Part shown: piece after piece, positions 6,825-16,319 of the stretch
Position numbering within the stretch: the first letter of the stretch is position 1
Layout of the letters: every line of letters starts with the position of its first letter
Source of the DNA: DASRDS01 sp035570055
Lineage (GTDB): Bacteria > Gemmatimonadota > Gemmatimonadetes > Gemmatimonadales > Gemmatimonadaceae
Reading direction: 5' to 3'
DNA length: 64,000 bases
Assembly (NCBI GenBank): GCA_035570055.1
Contig: DATMLM010000019.1
Location: 55,417 to 119,416, forward strand
Program-made: the position numbers and the translations under genes
The notes under the pieces: generated by a model
Databases searched by the model: none
Told to the model about the DNA's origin: nothing
What the model saw: only the letters and a program-made list of their open reading frames with translations

Positions 6825-9647
6825 ATGCGCTTCCGCGCTCCCCTGCTGATAGTCGCCGCTTTTGCCGGCGGTTCCTTGCTGCTGTCTTGCTCCGGTACCC
6901 CGATTGTTCCGGCGAACGCGTTCGGAACCGTCACCGGGACTATCGGGAGCTCCCTGGGGGGCGGCCTCGCTTCCGTCTCGGTCGTGGTCACCCCGACCGG
7001 TAGCAGCGCGATGACGGCGGTGACGACCAATTCCGCGGGCGCATTCAGCGTGCCCAACGTGCCGATCGGCACCGCCGGCACCGGCAGCATCAGCGTCTCG
7101 GGCGTGCCGCAGAACTGCCAAGCGCCTGGCCCCAGGAGCTACTCGGGGCTGGCGAGCGGCGAGCGGGACACCCTCAACATCACCGCCGTCTGCGTGGCCC
7201 CAGTCGACAGCCTCGCGGTTGTGGTGACCAGCAGTCTCGGTGGCGGGGTCGCCAACGTCAACGTGGTCGTGACGCCGTCGGGTGACAGCGCGCTGAACGG
7301 CGCAACGACCAACAGCGGCGGCTCGGCGACGTTCCCCAACGTCGGCTCGGGTGGCGGCTCGATCGCGCTCTCGAACGTTCCAAGCGCCTGCGTGCAACCC
7401 AGCCCCGTGACATACTCGGGCAAAGCCTCGGGTGGTACCATAACGGTGCCGATCACGCTCCAATGCTCGGCAACCGCCGGCGCGATCACCGGCACTGTCC
7501 TGACCAGCCAGGGCAACGTCTCGATCGGCGCCGGAGTCGGCGTAATCGTGACGCCGCACGGCGCGGCCGCGCTGCCGGCCGTGTCAACGAACGCCAGCGG
7601 CATGTTCGTTGTCACCGGCGTCCCTGTCTCCGACGGCACCGGCTCGCTCACGTTCACCAATCTCCCGTCGAACTGCCCCACGCCAGCGACAGGCACGCCG
7701 TACTCGGGACTCACGAGCGGCAAGTCGCTGACCGTCACCAACATCACGATCACGTGCAGCCCACCCTCGGGTGTCGTCACGGGTACGATTTCGAGTAGCC
7801 TGGGTGGTGGTCTCGCTGGGGTCAGCGTCATCGTGACGCCAAACGGCGGAACCGCGATGGCCGCGGTGACGACCAACAGCGCGGGCGGATTCTCCGTCAA
7901 TGCCGTGCCGGTCGGCAGCGGCACCGGCGGCGGTACGGGCACGGTCGCGATCAATCACCTGACGCCGAACTGCACGGCGCCGACCAGCCCCTCGAATTAC
8001 ACGGGCCTGACGAACGGCACGAGCGTCACCGTGAACGTCACGGTCACCTGCACGACGCCGTACGGTGTCATCCGCGGTACGATCGTGACCTCCTGGGGTG
8101 AGCCAATCGAAGGCGTCGTCCCGACGGCGACGCCGACCGGCGGCTCGCCGGTGACCACGCAAGCGTCGGATTCGACCGGAGCGTTCGTGATCGGAAACAT
8201 TCCGGTCGGGAACGGCACCGGACAGGTGACGTTCGCGGGCACGCCAGTCGATTGCTCGGCCATCAGCCCGCAGAACTACACCGGGCTCACCAACGCGCAC
8301 CAAGTCACACTGTACGTCGTGCCCTCGTGCACATTGACCGGCGCCATGTTGGTCAACATCACCGGCGAAAGCAATCTGGTGCCGATCAACACGGCCAACA
8401 TCACGTTCACCGGACCGGACTCGGCGCACACGCTGACGACGACCGCGGTCACCCAGCCGGGGCTCATCAACCCGCTCAAGCCTGGCATCTATCAGTTCCA
8501 GGCAGACACGTACGCGACCGCCGACGTGACCGTGCCGCAGATCTTCTATGCGGACTCGATCACCCAAGGAGGCGTCGACCAGAGAATCGACAGCACGAAC
8601 ACCGTCGTGGCGGTCGGAGACGTGGACACCATCGGCGTCACCTACGCATGGCGCGCGGGATCGGGCGAGCTGTGGGTCGCGGACTCCAGCACGATGATCA
8701 TGGCCGGATTCTCCGGACCGCAGTTGCGGCAAGGCAGCTCCGTCTCGGCGTCGAACATCATTGCGCAGTACACTCCTGTCGCTCCGACCGGCATGGCGCT
8801 GGATGCGGACGACAGGCTGTGGACCTCGATGGGCACCACCAATCAGGTCATCAAATGGCGCGACTCGGCCGAGTTCAGCGGGGCGTCGCCAGCCTATGTG
8901 ATGTTGGACGTGACGGGCCTCAGCAATCCGCAGGGCCTGGCCTTCGACAAGAACGGCCTCCTGTGGGCGGCCAACGCGGGGAACAATAGCCTGACCGGCA
9001 TCAATGAATCGGGAACCGTCACCGCGACGGTGACCAGCACCGCGCTGAATCAGCCGACGGGGATGGCGTTCGACGCCACTGGCAATCTCTGGGTGTCGAA
9101 CATTGGGAACAACACCATCGTCGAGTTCACGGCAGCCCAGTTGGCGACGGCTGGGGCAGAGACGCCGGGCATTGTGCTGAGCGCGACCGCATCCTCACTC
9201 TCGTCACCGAGCGCGCTGGCGTTCGACCCGAGCGGCAACCTGTGGGTGACGAACACCGCGGCGAACACGGTGGTGTCCTTCGCGACGGCGTCGCTCGCGG
9301 CGACGGGCAGCCCTGCCCCGGCCGCGACGATCAGCGCCAACTCGGGCTCGTTGCAGACGCCGCGCGCGTTGGCGTTCGACTTCGGCGGCAACCTGTGGGT
9401 GGCGAACGAGGCCGCAAGCACCATTGTCGAATACAGCTCGGCGCAGCTGTCGAGCGGCGGGAGTGTCGCACCGGTGGGATCGGTCACCTCGCCAGGTGGA
9501 GTCATCGGTGCGCCAAGCGCTCTGGCGTTCAACCCGCAACCGACGAACCTGCCGATCTACGGCAGCCGCGTCGTGCGAGTCGTCAAGCCTGGCGTCAAGT
9601 TGGCGCCGCGCGGCAAGCTGCGGGCGGTCGTCAAAAGGAAGCGGTAA
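6825..9647 (+). CDS. large lipoprotein: five Cys-paired beta-sandwich repeats plus NHL-like propeller
   Basis: Protein of 940 aa. The signal peptide ends in a lipobox (LLLSC), so it is probably a lipoprotein. Residues about 30-480 hold five repeats of about 85-90 aa of the carboxypeptidase-regulatory/CnaB kind (GTIxSSLGGGLAxVSVxVTP). Each carries one Cys pair, the second just before the next repeat, suggesting one disulfide per repeat. Residues about 640-900 hold at least five NHL-like blades (LAFDxxGNLWVxNxxxNTIVEF). The tail ends in a basic KRKR. Start at 6825 is chosen because it begins the signal peptide. Likely surface binding or adhesion protein; ligand unknown. Confidence 0.8.
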   Translation: MRFRAPLLIVAAFAGGSLLLSCSGTPIVPANAFGTVTGTIGSSLGGGLASVSVVVTPTGSSAMTAVTTNSAGAFSVPNVPIGTAGTGSISVSGVPQNCQAPGPRSYSGLASGERDTLNITAVCVAPVDSLAVVVTSSLGGGVANVNVVVTPSGDSALNGATTNSGGSATFPNVGSGGGSIALSNVPSACVQPSPVTYSGKASGGTITVPITLQCSATAGAITGTVLTSQGNVSIGAGVGVIVTPHGAAALPAVSTNASGMFVVTGVPVSDGTGSLTFTNLPSNCPTPATGTPYSGLTSGKSLTVTNITITCSPPSGVVTGTISSSLGGGLAGVSVIVTPNGGTAMAAVTTNSAGGFSVNAVPVGSGTGGGTGTVAINHLTPNCTAPTSPSNYTGLTNGTSVTVNVTVTCTTPYGVIRGTIVTSWGEPIEGVVPTATPTGGSPVTTQASDSTGAFVIGNIPVGNGTGQVTFAGTPVDCSAISPQNYTGLTNAHQVTLYVVPSCTLTGAMLVNITGESNLVPINTANITFTGPDSAHTLTTTAVTQPGLINPLKPGIYQFQADTYATADVTVPQIFYADSITQGGVDQRIDSTNTVVAVGDVDTIGVTYAWRAGSGELWVADSSTMIMAGFSGPQLRQGSSVSASNIIAQYTPVAPTGMALDADDRLWTSMGTTNQVIKWRDSAEFSGASPAYVMLDVTGLSNPQGLAFDKNGLLWAANAGNNSLTGINESGTVTATVTSTALNQPTGMAFDATGNLWVSNIGNNTIVEFTAAQLATAGAETPGIVLSATASSLSSPSALAFDPSGNLWVTNTAANTVVSFATASLAATGSPAPAATISANSGSLQTPRALAFDFGGNLWVANEAASTIVEYSSAQLSSGGSVAPVGSVTSPGGVIGAPSALAFNPQPTNLPIYGSRVVRVVKPGVKLAPRGKLRAVVKRKR

Positions 9648-9650
9648 GGC

Positions 9651-12600
9651 TCACGGACGGGGGCCGTTGCGTTGACGGCGGCCCCCGCCTCCACCGGTCA
9701 GCCACTCGGGTAGTTTCGCCCACTGCACGTCGGTCAACAGCTGCTGCAAGTCTTCCAGCGCTTTGTGGTTCAGATCGCGCAGCACCGTGAACTGCTTGCG
9801 CAGGACGCCGGCCATGGTCTGCTGGTCGATGTTCGCGCCGAGGTTGCCCAGTTCTTTCTTGACAACACCGCGTAGCGAGTCGGCGTGGGTTTGGAAGACG
9901 TCGGCCAGCGTGTCGAGCCGCGATACTTGATCGGGCGAGAGCACGAGCGTCAGCGAATCGGCGAGACGCAACGTCTGCATGAACGGATTGGGAATGCGCT
10001 GCATCAGCCGATCCGCCATCTCGTCGGCGAAGCCCGCATGCGCATCCGACGGAGTGGCCGCTGGCGGCGGCCCGCCAGGGCCACCCGGGCCACCACCGTT
10101 CCGCCGGAACCCGCCGCCGAACATCGACCGGATCTGCTGCTGCGAGTCCGTGACGCCGAGGTTGAACCGCATCGCGATCACGAACTGGAACGGAATGCCG
10201 TACGCTTGGAACGCCGTCGCGCGGCCGAAGTGCGTGTTGACCGTGTAGTCGAACTCTCGAGTCCCAGGGTTGAATCCCGTCACCGTCAGCAGCACCGGAT
10301 CGGGCGGCTTGGGCTGTCCCCAGCCCTGCAGATGGTTCTCCCCATGCAACAAGAGATCGATGCCGGTGAGCGTGTTCAACGCCAGCAGTGAGAGCGTGAG
10401 CCGGCGATCCAGGTTCAACCAGTTCGGCCGAATGTTGAGCTGCCAATTGAGCGACGTGGCCCACGGACCGTCACACGTATTGCGTCCGGCGATCGTCCCG
10501 ATCTGACTTTTGAGACAGTCGCGGATCGACGACTCGCCGGTCGTGAGCAACGTGCGCATGGCCGCCGCGACGCCCGGCGCCGTGGCGGGATTGGACGGGT
10601 CGAACACGAACGCCCGGTCGTTCCGCCCCGAGCCATCGCCGTTCACGTCTCCATTGACGATCGGCGTGTACGGCGCGCCGGAGGAGAGCTGCGCCGTCGA
10701 CGTGAGCTCGACGAGCTGCGAGAACGGGAAGATCAGCGTGCCGACGAACGAGTGCGTGCGTTGGAGATCGCTCGTCGTCCACGGGAGCACGTTGGGGTTG
10801 CCCGCGGTCGGCGCCGACACGAAGCCGCCGGCGGCCGACCCGCCGGAGAACGACGACTGGTCGCGCACGTTCGAGTACGTGTAGGCGAGCGTGTACGAGA
10901 CCCCCCGGTCCGTGTACCCCGACACGTTGGCGGTCAGTTGCTTGGTCTCGGAGCCCAGGTTCGAGTTGAGCGAGAGCACCTCGCCAAACGCCGGGTGGAG
11001 GCGCGAGGAGCCGAACGCTGCTCCTCCCGTGACCGGGTCGACCGAAGTCGGCGTGACGAAAACCGGGCGATTGTCTTCGTTGGGGATCGTGAACTGCGGG
11101 TGGGCATTGAGATTGAGATCCGTCACGCCGAAGAGCGCCACCCCTCTCGCATAACTCGCGTCGACGGCGAGGCTGATATGACTCGTGAGCCGCCGTGTCG
11201 CGCCCAGCGATCCGCGCCAGGCACGCGGCGCCTCGAAGTCCGGCGCGAACGTCGTCACGGTACTGCGCGCGCCCAAGCCCAGGGTGTCAGGTGGGAACGC
11301 GCCGGCCACGCACGTCGTCGGTGGCGCGCCCGTGCCGTCCGCGTATCCCGGCCAGTCCGGCGCCGGCACCTGCGGCCCGACGCAGATGAGTTGCGACTCG
11401 GCGCCGGCAAGACCCGTCGCCGATTGCAACGACGGATACAGGCTCTGTGGGACCGGCGCTCGGAATTCGCCGAATCCACCGCGCAGGGTGAGCAAGGGCG
11501 CCGAGAACGTTCGCGCATTCGCGCCGCCTTCTTGTTGTCGATTGCCGCTCAGCGATCCGATGAGCCACTGAAAGCCGACCCGGGGGCTCGCGTGGACTTC
11601 GCCGGGCCAGTCGTTCGTGCGGCGATCGAACAACGACGCAATCTGTGGATCGAGCGCGGGCGCGCCCGACTCGAGGTTCCCTTCGACACGAGCCCCGTAC
11701 GTCAACTGCAGGGTGCCCGCGCGCCAGGCGTCGCCCACGTAGACCGCGCCGGCATACGTACGGGCCTCCGTGCTCTGGACGCCGAACTCGCGCGTGAACG
11801 TCGCCGGTGAGTCGGCCAGGAATTGTCCGAACGTCTGGTAGCCGTACGTGCCTTGCTGGTTGGGCGTCAGGTTCTGGCCGAATCGCGCCAGGTGCACGAG
11901 CCAACCGAGCTTGATGCGATGACCACCACCCGTGGACAGGAGCGAGACCTCGTCGGTCGACTCGACGAAGTCGTTGTGCGTGTGCGTGGCGACACCGGGC
12001 GTGCCGCCGAACGACAGCGACGAGACGCCGAAATTGTTGACCGTCTGGACGTCGGACGTATCGTCTTCGTTGGGCACGATCGTCACGCGGCCCGCCGGAA
12101 TCGGCAGGTACGGGTCGGAGCTCGTCTGCGCGTGCGTCACGTAGGCCCGAAACTCGTTGATCGCGATGTCGCTCACGTGCGAGGTGAGCGCGAGCATGAC
12201 GCCGCCGCCCGCGTTGGAACCGGCCGTGCCGGTGGTCGGCAATGTCAGGGCGTTGATGCGCGCGCCGTCCTGCGACGTCGCTCGCCAATCGAACCGCAGC
12301 ATGAGCGTCTCATCGTCGCTCGCCAGCCAGTCGAAGCGTTGAAAGAAGATGCCCGTGTTCGTCCCGCGAATGCCCGGCACACTCGACGCCGTGGTCGGCA
12401 ATCCGAGGGATTTGACCCGCTTGATGAAGAGTGCCGCAGTATCCGGCGAGATGCCCAGCTCGGCCAGCGTCGCGGGGTCGACGTTGAGGAGCGAGATGAG
12501 ATCATCGTAGCGCCGGCTGAACTGCCCGGCCGTGTATGAAAAAAGTCGATTGGGTACGATCGGGCCGCCCAAGCCACCACTGAACTGCAGTTGGTTGCGC

Positions 12601-13454
12601 AGTTGGCCGAACGCCGTCGGACCTTGCTGCCCGAACGCGAAGTCGGGGCTCCGCACTTGCGAGCCGAACGAGCCCTGGAAGTCGTTCGATCCGCCGCGGG
12701 TCGTCGTGGCGACCTGGCCGCCCGTGAATTGTCCGCGGGCGACATCGTAGCTATTCGTGATCACGCGCGTGCGACGTGTCGCTTCCGTGGGCACGGCGGT
12801 CCCGCCGAAGCTGATGCCGTCGACCGTCGTGTTGTTGAGTGTCGGCCGCTGACCGGCGACCGAGAACGCCGCGTCCGTGGTGTCCGTCGAGGTAATCGCG
12901 ACAACGCCGGGCGCGAGCGCCGCCAGCGTGGCGAGGTCGCTGCCGTCGATGGGCAGCTTCTCGATCTGCGCCGGCGTGAGCGTGAGCCCGGTGGAGCCCG
13001 CGTTGGCCGCGTCGCCGCGGTTATTGCGCTGCGCCCGCGTCGTTACCGTGTTCAGGACGGGAACGTTGGTCCTGAGCTGCACGTCGGCAACCAGTCGATC
13101 TTCGTCGGCCTGGCGTACGACCAGCACCGTCGCCGGCGCGAATCCGACCGAGCGGATCTCGACGCGATATTGTCCGCCGCCGTCCGGGAACAGGACCGAA
13201 TAGTGGCCGTTGGCGGTCGTCTGCTTCTGCCGGACGATGTTCCCGTAGAGCGAGGTCACGGTGACGATCGCGCCGACGACCGGTTGGCCGTCGGGCGACG
13301 TGACCTTGCCCATAATGATGTCGGTGGTCGACCCGACTTGCGCCCTGAGCGGACCGGCCAACGCGACGATGCAGAGGAGCCAAAGGGCCTTCACTCCAGC
13401 ACGTACAAGTCGCGAGGCGCTATCGTTGGCGCGCCGCGACGAGAGGGATGCCAT
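9651..13454 (-). CDS. TonB-dependent, Oar-like outer-membrane receptor with C-terminal helical tail
   Basis: Protein of 1267 aa. Signal peptide ALWLLCIVALAGPLRAQ, then a carboxypeptidase-regulatory domain (IIMGKVTSPDGQPVVGAIVT), a plug region (GLTLTPAQIEKLPIDG) and a long beta-barrel with many TonB-receptor-type strands. The barrel appears to end near VIAMRFNLGV. After it comes a glycine/proline linker and about 150 helical residues with LSPDQVSRLDTLADVF and LLTDVQWAKLPEWL, resembling Spy/CpxP-type LTxxQ helices. The start at 13454 overlaps the upstream CoA transferase by 35 bp. Imports an unknown substrate, or forms a large outer-membrane assembly. Confidence 0.85.
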   Translation of the reverse strand: MASLSSRRANDSASRLVRAGVKALWLLCIVALAGPLRAQVGSTTDIIMGKVTSPDGQPVVGAIVTVTSLYGNIVRQKQTTANGHYSVLFPDGGGQYRVEIRSVGFAPATVLVVRQADEDRLVADVQLRTNVPVLNTVTTRAQRNNRGDAANAGSTGLTLTPAQIEKLPIDGSDLATLAALAPGVVAITSTDTTDAAFSVAGQRPTLNNTTVDGISFGGTAVPTEATRRTRVITNSYDVARGQFTGGQVATTTRGGSNDFQGSFGSQVRSPDFAFGQQGPTAFGQLRNQLQFSGGLGGPIVPNRLFSYTAGQFSRRYDDLISLLNVDPATLAELGISPDTAALFIKRVKSLGLPTTASSVPGIRGTNTGIFFQRFDWLASDDETLMLRFDWRATSQDGARINALTLPTTGTAGSNAGGGVMLALTSHVSDIAINEFRAYVTHAQTSSDPYLPIPAGRVTIVPNEDDTSDVQTVNNFGVSSLSFGGTPGVATHTHNDFVESTDEVSLLSTGGGHRIKLGWLVHLARFGQNLTPNQQGTYGYQTFGQFLADSPATFTREFGVQSTEARTYAGAVYVGDAWRAGTLQLTYGARVEGNLESGAPALDPQIASLFDRRTNDWPGEVHASPRVGFQWLIGSLSGNRQQEGGANARTFSAPLLTLRGGFGEFRAPVPQSLYPSLQSATGLAGAESQLICVGPQVPAPDWPGYADGTGAPPTTCVAGAFPPDTLGLGARSTVTTFAPDFEAPRAWRGSLGATRRLTSHISLAVDASYARGVALFGVTDLNLNAHPQFTIPNEDNRPVFVTPTSVDPVTGGAAFGSSRLHPAFGEVLSLNSNLGSETKQLTANVSGYTDRGVSYTLAYTYSNVRDQSSFSGGSAAGGFVSAPTAGNPNVLPWTTSDLQRTHSFVGTLIFPFSQLVELTSTAQLSSGAPYTPIVNGDVNGDGSGRNDRAFVFDPSNPATAPGVAAAMRTLLTTGESSIRDCLKSQIGTIAGRNTCDGPWATSLNWQLNIRPNWLNLDRRLTLSLLALNTLTGIDLLLHGENHLQGWGQPKPPDPVLLTVTGFNPGTREFDYTVNTHFGRATAFQAYGIPFQFVIAMRFNLGVTDSQQQIRSMFGGGFRRNGGGPGGPGGPPPAATPSDAHAGFADEMADRLMQRIPNPFMQTLRLADSLTLVLSPDQVSRLDTLADVFQTHADSLRGVVKKELGNLGANIDQQTMAGVLRKQFTVLRDLNHKALEDLQQLLTDVQWAKLPEWLTGGGGGRRQRNGPRP

Positions 13455-14205
13455 GCTCGGTGGCCCATCGTTCCCAGTGGTCGGCGGTCTCCGCGGCGAA
13501 CGCGTTCTCGAGATCATTGCCGAGCGCGTCGGTGAGCGCGGACCAGAAGTGCGGCTCGAGCGCGGCGACGGCTATCCATCCGTCGCGTGCGCGATAAAAG
13601 CGATATCCGGGTAGGCCGCCGCCGAGTAGTGCGCCGGGCGTTGTCAGGCCATGTCGGAACGGTTCGGCGAATGCTCGTGCGGCGGCTTCGAGCGAGACCG
13701 TCGCGCAGCCGGGTCGACCGCTGAGCAACAACGCGAGTCCCGCGCTCACGATCTGCTCACCGGCCGCGAGATCGGCAAGCGTTGTCTTCGGGAGCTCAGG
13801 CGGTGATGTCAGGCCGGCCATTGCCTGCAGCATCAGATCATGCGTTGGTCTCTCATCGTCCGGCGATTCCCAACCGACGAGCGCGACGTGAGAGAGCCTC
13901 GGATGCTCGGCGCGCAGCTGCTCCCAGCCGAGGCCGAGTCGGCGAAGCGATGCTGGGCGCGAGGCTGTCAACAGAAGGTCGGCATCGGCCAGCAGCGCGT
14001 TGAGCGCCGAGCGACCGTCGCTCGATTTCAGGTCGAGGCGAACCACGCGCTGGCCCGCGTGGAGTTGGGCGTAGTACGCTGGGAACCATTGTTCGAACGG
14101 ATCGCCGCCCGGCGGTTCGACCGCCGTGACCTCTGCTCCGAGGGTCGTGAGGCGCTGGGCCGCGTACGGTACGGGCAAGTACACGGCCAGGCTCACGACT
14201 CGCAT
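13420..14205 (-). CDS. family III CoA transferase (CaiB/BaiF type), short form
   Basis: Protein of 261 aa. The N-terminal MRVVSLAVYLPVPYAAQRL, the AEVTAVEPPGGDPF motif and HDLMLQAMAGL, which carries the expected catalytic aspartate, mark it as a class III CoA transferase or racemase. Usual members are about 380-450 aa; this one stops where the C-terminal part would continue, so it is a short variant. The reading frame is clean. It starts at 14205, sharing one base with the stop of the M28 peptidase gene (TAATG). CoA ester substrate unknown. Confidence 0.8.
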   Translation of the reverse strand: MRVVSLAVYLPVPYAAQRLTTLGAEVTAVEPPGGDPFEQWFPAYYAQLHAGQRVVRLDLKSSDGRSALNALLADADLLLTASRPASLRRLGLGWEQLRAEHPRLSHVALVGWESPDDERPTHDLMLQAMAGLTSPPELPKTTLADLAAGEQIVSAGLALLLSGRPGCATVSLEAAARAFAEPFRHGLTTPGALLGGGLPGYRFYRARDGWIAVAALEPHFWSALTDALGNDLENAFAAETADHWERWATEHGIPLVAARQR

Positions 14206-15521
14206 TAGCGCGTGACCAGTGGGACTGGAGGCGGAATCGTCGCGGTGAGTGACCGCGCGCCGTCAGGCCCCACGGCGCGCACACCCGCCCAGAGATCGTC
14301 GAGCTGCTCATTGAGCGCGAACGGCGGGCCGGCGCCGGCATCGAGCACGCGCTCGTACGTGGCGGCCGTGGTCGTGCGCAACAGCACTTCGTAGCGGACC
14401 GCGCCGGCCACCGGCCTCCACGTGATCTTCCAATGTTGGCCGCCGCCCGCGGCGTCGCGTGTGGCAACGACGCTATCTGGTGTCGCCGGCGCCGCGGCGA
14501 GCGAGCCCACCGTCGCACCGTTGAGGATGGCGACGTGAGCGGTGTAGCCGAAGTTCACGTGAGCAAAATCATCGGTCGGCAGGTGTTGGCGCGTGTAATT
14601 CTCCAAGCGCTCGGTGAAGCGCAGTCCCGCGTCGCCGGCGCCGACGAACGGCATGTGGTCGCCGCCGCGATGAATGCGATCGACGCGGAATACCGGGAAC
14701 GCGACGAACGCGGGCTCGTAGATCGCGTCCAGCGCCCACACATAGCGACCGAGCTCACGGCTCGGGCTATTGTCGGGGTCCGCGGCAAAAATCCGAACGG
14801 AGGTCGAGTCGACTTTGCCATCCTCGGCCACGACGTTGCCGTCGATGTCATCGGTCATACCCGCCACGACATGATAGCCCGACTTGTGGAGGCGTTCCGC
14901 CAGGTGTGTCGAGCCGAGGAGTCCCAATTCTTCGCCCGAGTAGAGCGCGAAGATGATCGTGGCGTCCAGGCCGTGCGGGTAGCGACGCGAAAACACGCGG
15001 GCGAGCTCGATGACGGCGGACGAGCCGGTGCCATCGTCATCCGCACCGGGGGCATCGTTGGTCCCATCGAACGAGTCCATCGAGCATCGGCACGAGTCGT
15101 AGTGCCCGCCCATGACGATCACGCGGTTGGTGTCGCGGCCCGGAAGCCAGGCGAGCACGTTGACGATATTGACGCTGCGTTTTTGCGGGTCACGTTGGAT
15201 GGTGACCATGGCCGGGTCGTACTCGATGTGCAGGCAGCCCGCGCAGTCGGACGAGTAGCTCGACAGCGTCGAGAAGATCCAGCGGCGGGCCGCGCCGACC
15301 CCGCGGGTCGACGAGACCGTGTCGCTCATCGCGTGGCGGGTGCCGAACGCGGCGAGTGTCGAGTCCGTCGCGCGGATTCGAGCGGCCGAGATGTCGCCGA
15401 GGGCGGCGGCCAGCTTCGGGTCACGGACCAGACCCATCTGAACATCTGCTCTCTCGGGCGTGGCTTGCGTAGACGGGTGGCCACAACCCAGAATGAGTGC
15501 AACGACCAGAACGATTCTCAT
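14205..15521 (-). CDS. M28-family metallopeptidase lipoprotein
   Basis: Protein of 438 aa. Start at 15521 gives a lipoprotein signal MRIVLVVALILGC. Zinc-ligand motifs of M28 aminopeptidases are all present: GGHYDS, GADDDGTGS, SGEELGLLGS, TDDIDG and GGDHMPF. Two more Cys pairs (SSYSSDCAGC and SCRCS) may form disulfides. The C-terminal about 100 residues look like a fibronectin-type beta domain. Likely an envelope-bound exo- or aminopeptidase. It is divergent from the TPR gene with only 12 bp between start codons. Confidence 0.9.
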   Translation of the reverse strand: MRIVLVVALILGCGHPSTQATPERADVQMGLVRDPKLAAALGDISAARIRATDSTLAAFGTRHAMSDTVSSTRGVGAARRWIFSTLSSYSSDCAGCLHIEYDPAMVTIQRDPQKRSVNIVNVLAWLPGRDTNRVIVMGGHYDSCRCSMDSFDGTNDAPGADDDGTGSSAVIELARVFSRRYPHGLDATIIFALYSGEELGLLGSTHLAERLHKSGYHVVAGMTDDIDGNVVAEDGKVDSTSVRIFAADPDNSPSRELGRYVWALDAIYEPAFVAFPVFRVDRIHRGGDHMPFVGAGDAGLRFTERLENYTRQHLPTDDFAHVNFGYTAHVAILNGATVGSLAAAPATPDSVVATRDAAGGGQHWKITWRPVAGAVRYEVLLRTTTAATYERVLDAGAGPPFALNEQLDDLWAGVRAVGPDGARSLTATIPPPVPLVTR

Positions 15522-15533
15522 GGGGTGTATTCT

Positions 15534-16319
15534 ATGATTGCGACCGCTTTGCTGGCACTGGCACTGGTGCAAGTGCCCGACTCGACGTCCCTGATCGCGC
15601 AGGGCACCGCGCTGGATCTGGACGGCCACTACGCCGAGGCACGGGCGAAGCTGTCACAGGCGATCGAGAAGGCGCCGACCGACTCGGCCAAGACGCCGGC
15701 ACGGCGCAGCCTGGCGATCTCATACGCGTTCACCTGTGATACGCGGGAAGTCAGCCGGTACGAGCACCAGGTGATCGACCCGAGGGTGGCGAGCAAGGAT
15801 TACAACGGGGCCGCGGACGTGTCCAATGAGCTCGGGCGCCTGTTGCTCGAGTGCGGCGACGTGAATGACGCGCTCACGACGTATCGGACGGGTCACGAGC
15901 TCGCGCTCAAGCAGGCGAATCTCGGCGACTCGGCCAAGGATCTCTGGGATTTCCGCTGGGAGCACGCGCAGGCGCGCATCGCCGCCCGGCGCGGCAATGC
16001 CGCTGATGCGCGGGCTCATGTGGCCGCGGCCAAGGCCATCTTGGACAAGGGTACGAACCCGGATCAAAAGCGATTCTTCCCGTATCTCACCGGGTATGTC
16101 GCCTTGTACACGGGCGACTATAAGACGGCGATCACGGATCTCGGCATGGCGGATCAGCGCGATCCATTCATTCTGTGCTTGGTGGCGATGGCGTATGAGC
16201 GGTCCGGGGATCCGACCGCGGCGACGCCGTACTATCGGAAGATTCTCGAGGGCAAGCAGCACAACCCGGCCATGGCGTTCGCCCGGCCAATGGCCAGGCG
16301 AAAGCTCGCCACGACCTAG
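15534..16319 (+). CDS. secreted TPR-repeat protein
   Basis: Protein of 261 aa. A short signal-like N-terminus (MIATALLALALVQ) is followed by tetratricopeptide-like helical pairs (GTALDLDGHYAEARAKLSQA, DVNDALTTYRTGHELALKQA, AMAYERSGDPTAATPYYRKI). TPR arrays bind partner proteins; the partner is unknown. The frame stays open for about 1.1 kb upstream antisense to the peptidase gene, but that part has no coding character. Its stop shares CTAG with the convergent nitroreductase gene. Confidence 0.75.
   Translation: MIATALLALALVQVPDSTSLIAQGTALDLDGHYAEARAKLSQAIEKAPTDSAKTPARRSLAISYAFTCDTREVSRYEHQVIDPRVASKDYNGAADVSNELGRLLLECGDVNDALTTYRTGHELALKQANLGDSAKDLWDFRWEHAQARIAARRGNAADARAHVAAAKAILDKGTNPDQKRFFPYLTGYVALYTGDYKTAITDLGMADQRDPFILCLVAMAYERSGDPTAATPYYRKILEGKQHNPAMAFARPMARRKLATT

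Noticed and set aside
7584..8732. 382-codon minus-strand frame across the repeat lipoprotein
   Set aside because: Low-complexity Arg/Asp/Gly/His sequence arising from the repeats in the other strand.
14433..15533. Long N-terminal extension of the TPR protein
   Set aside because: Lies antisense to the M28 peptidase and lacks coding character; the signal-like start at 15534 is far better.
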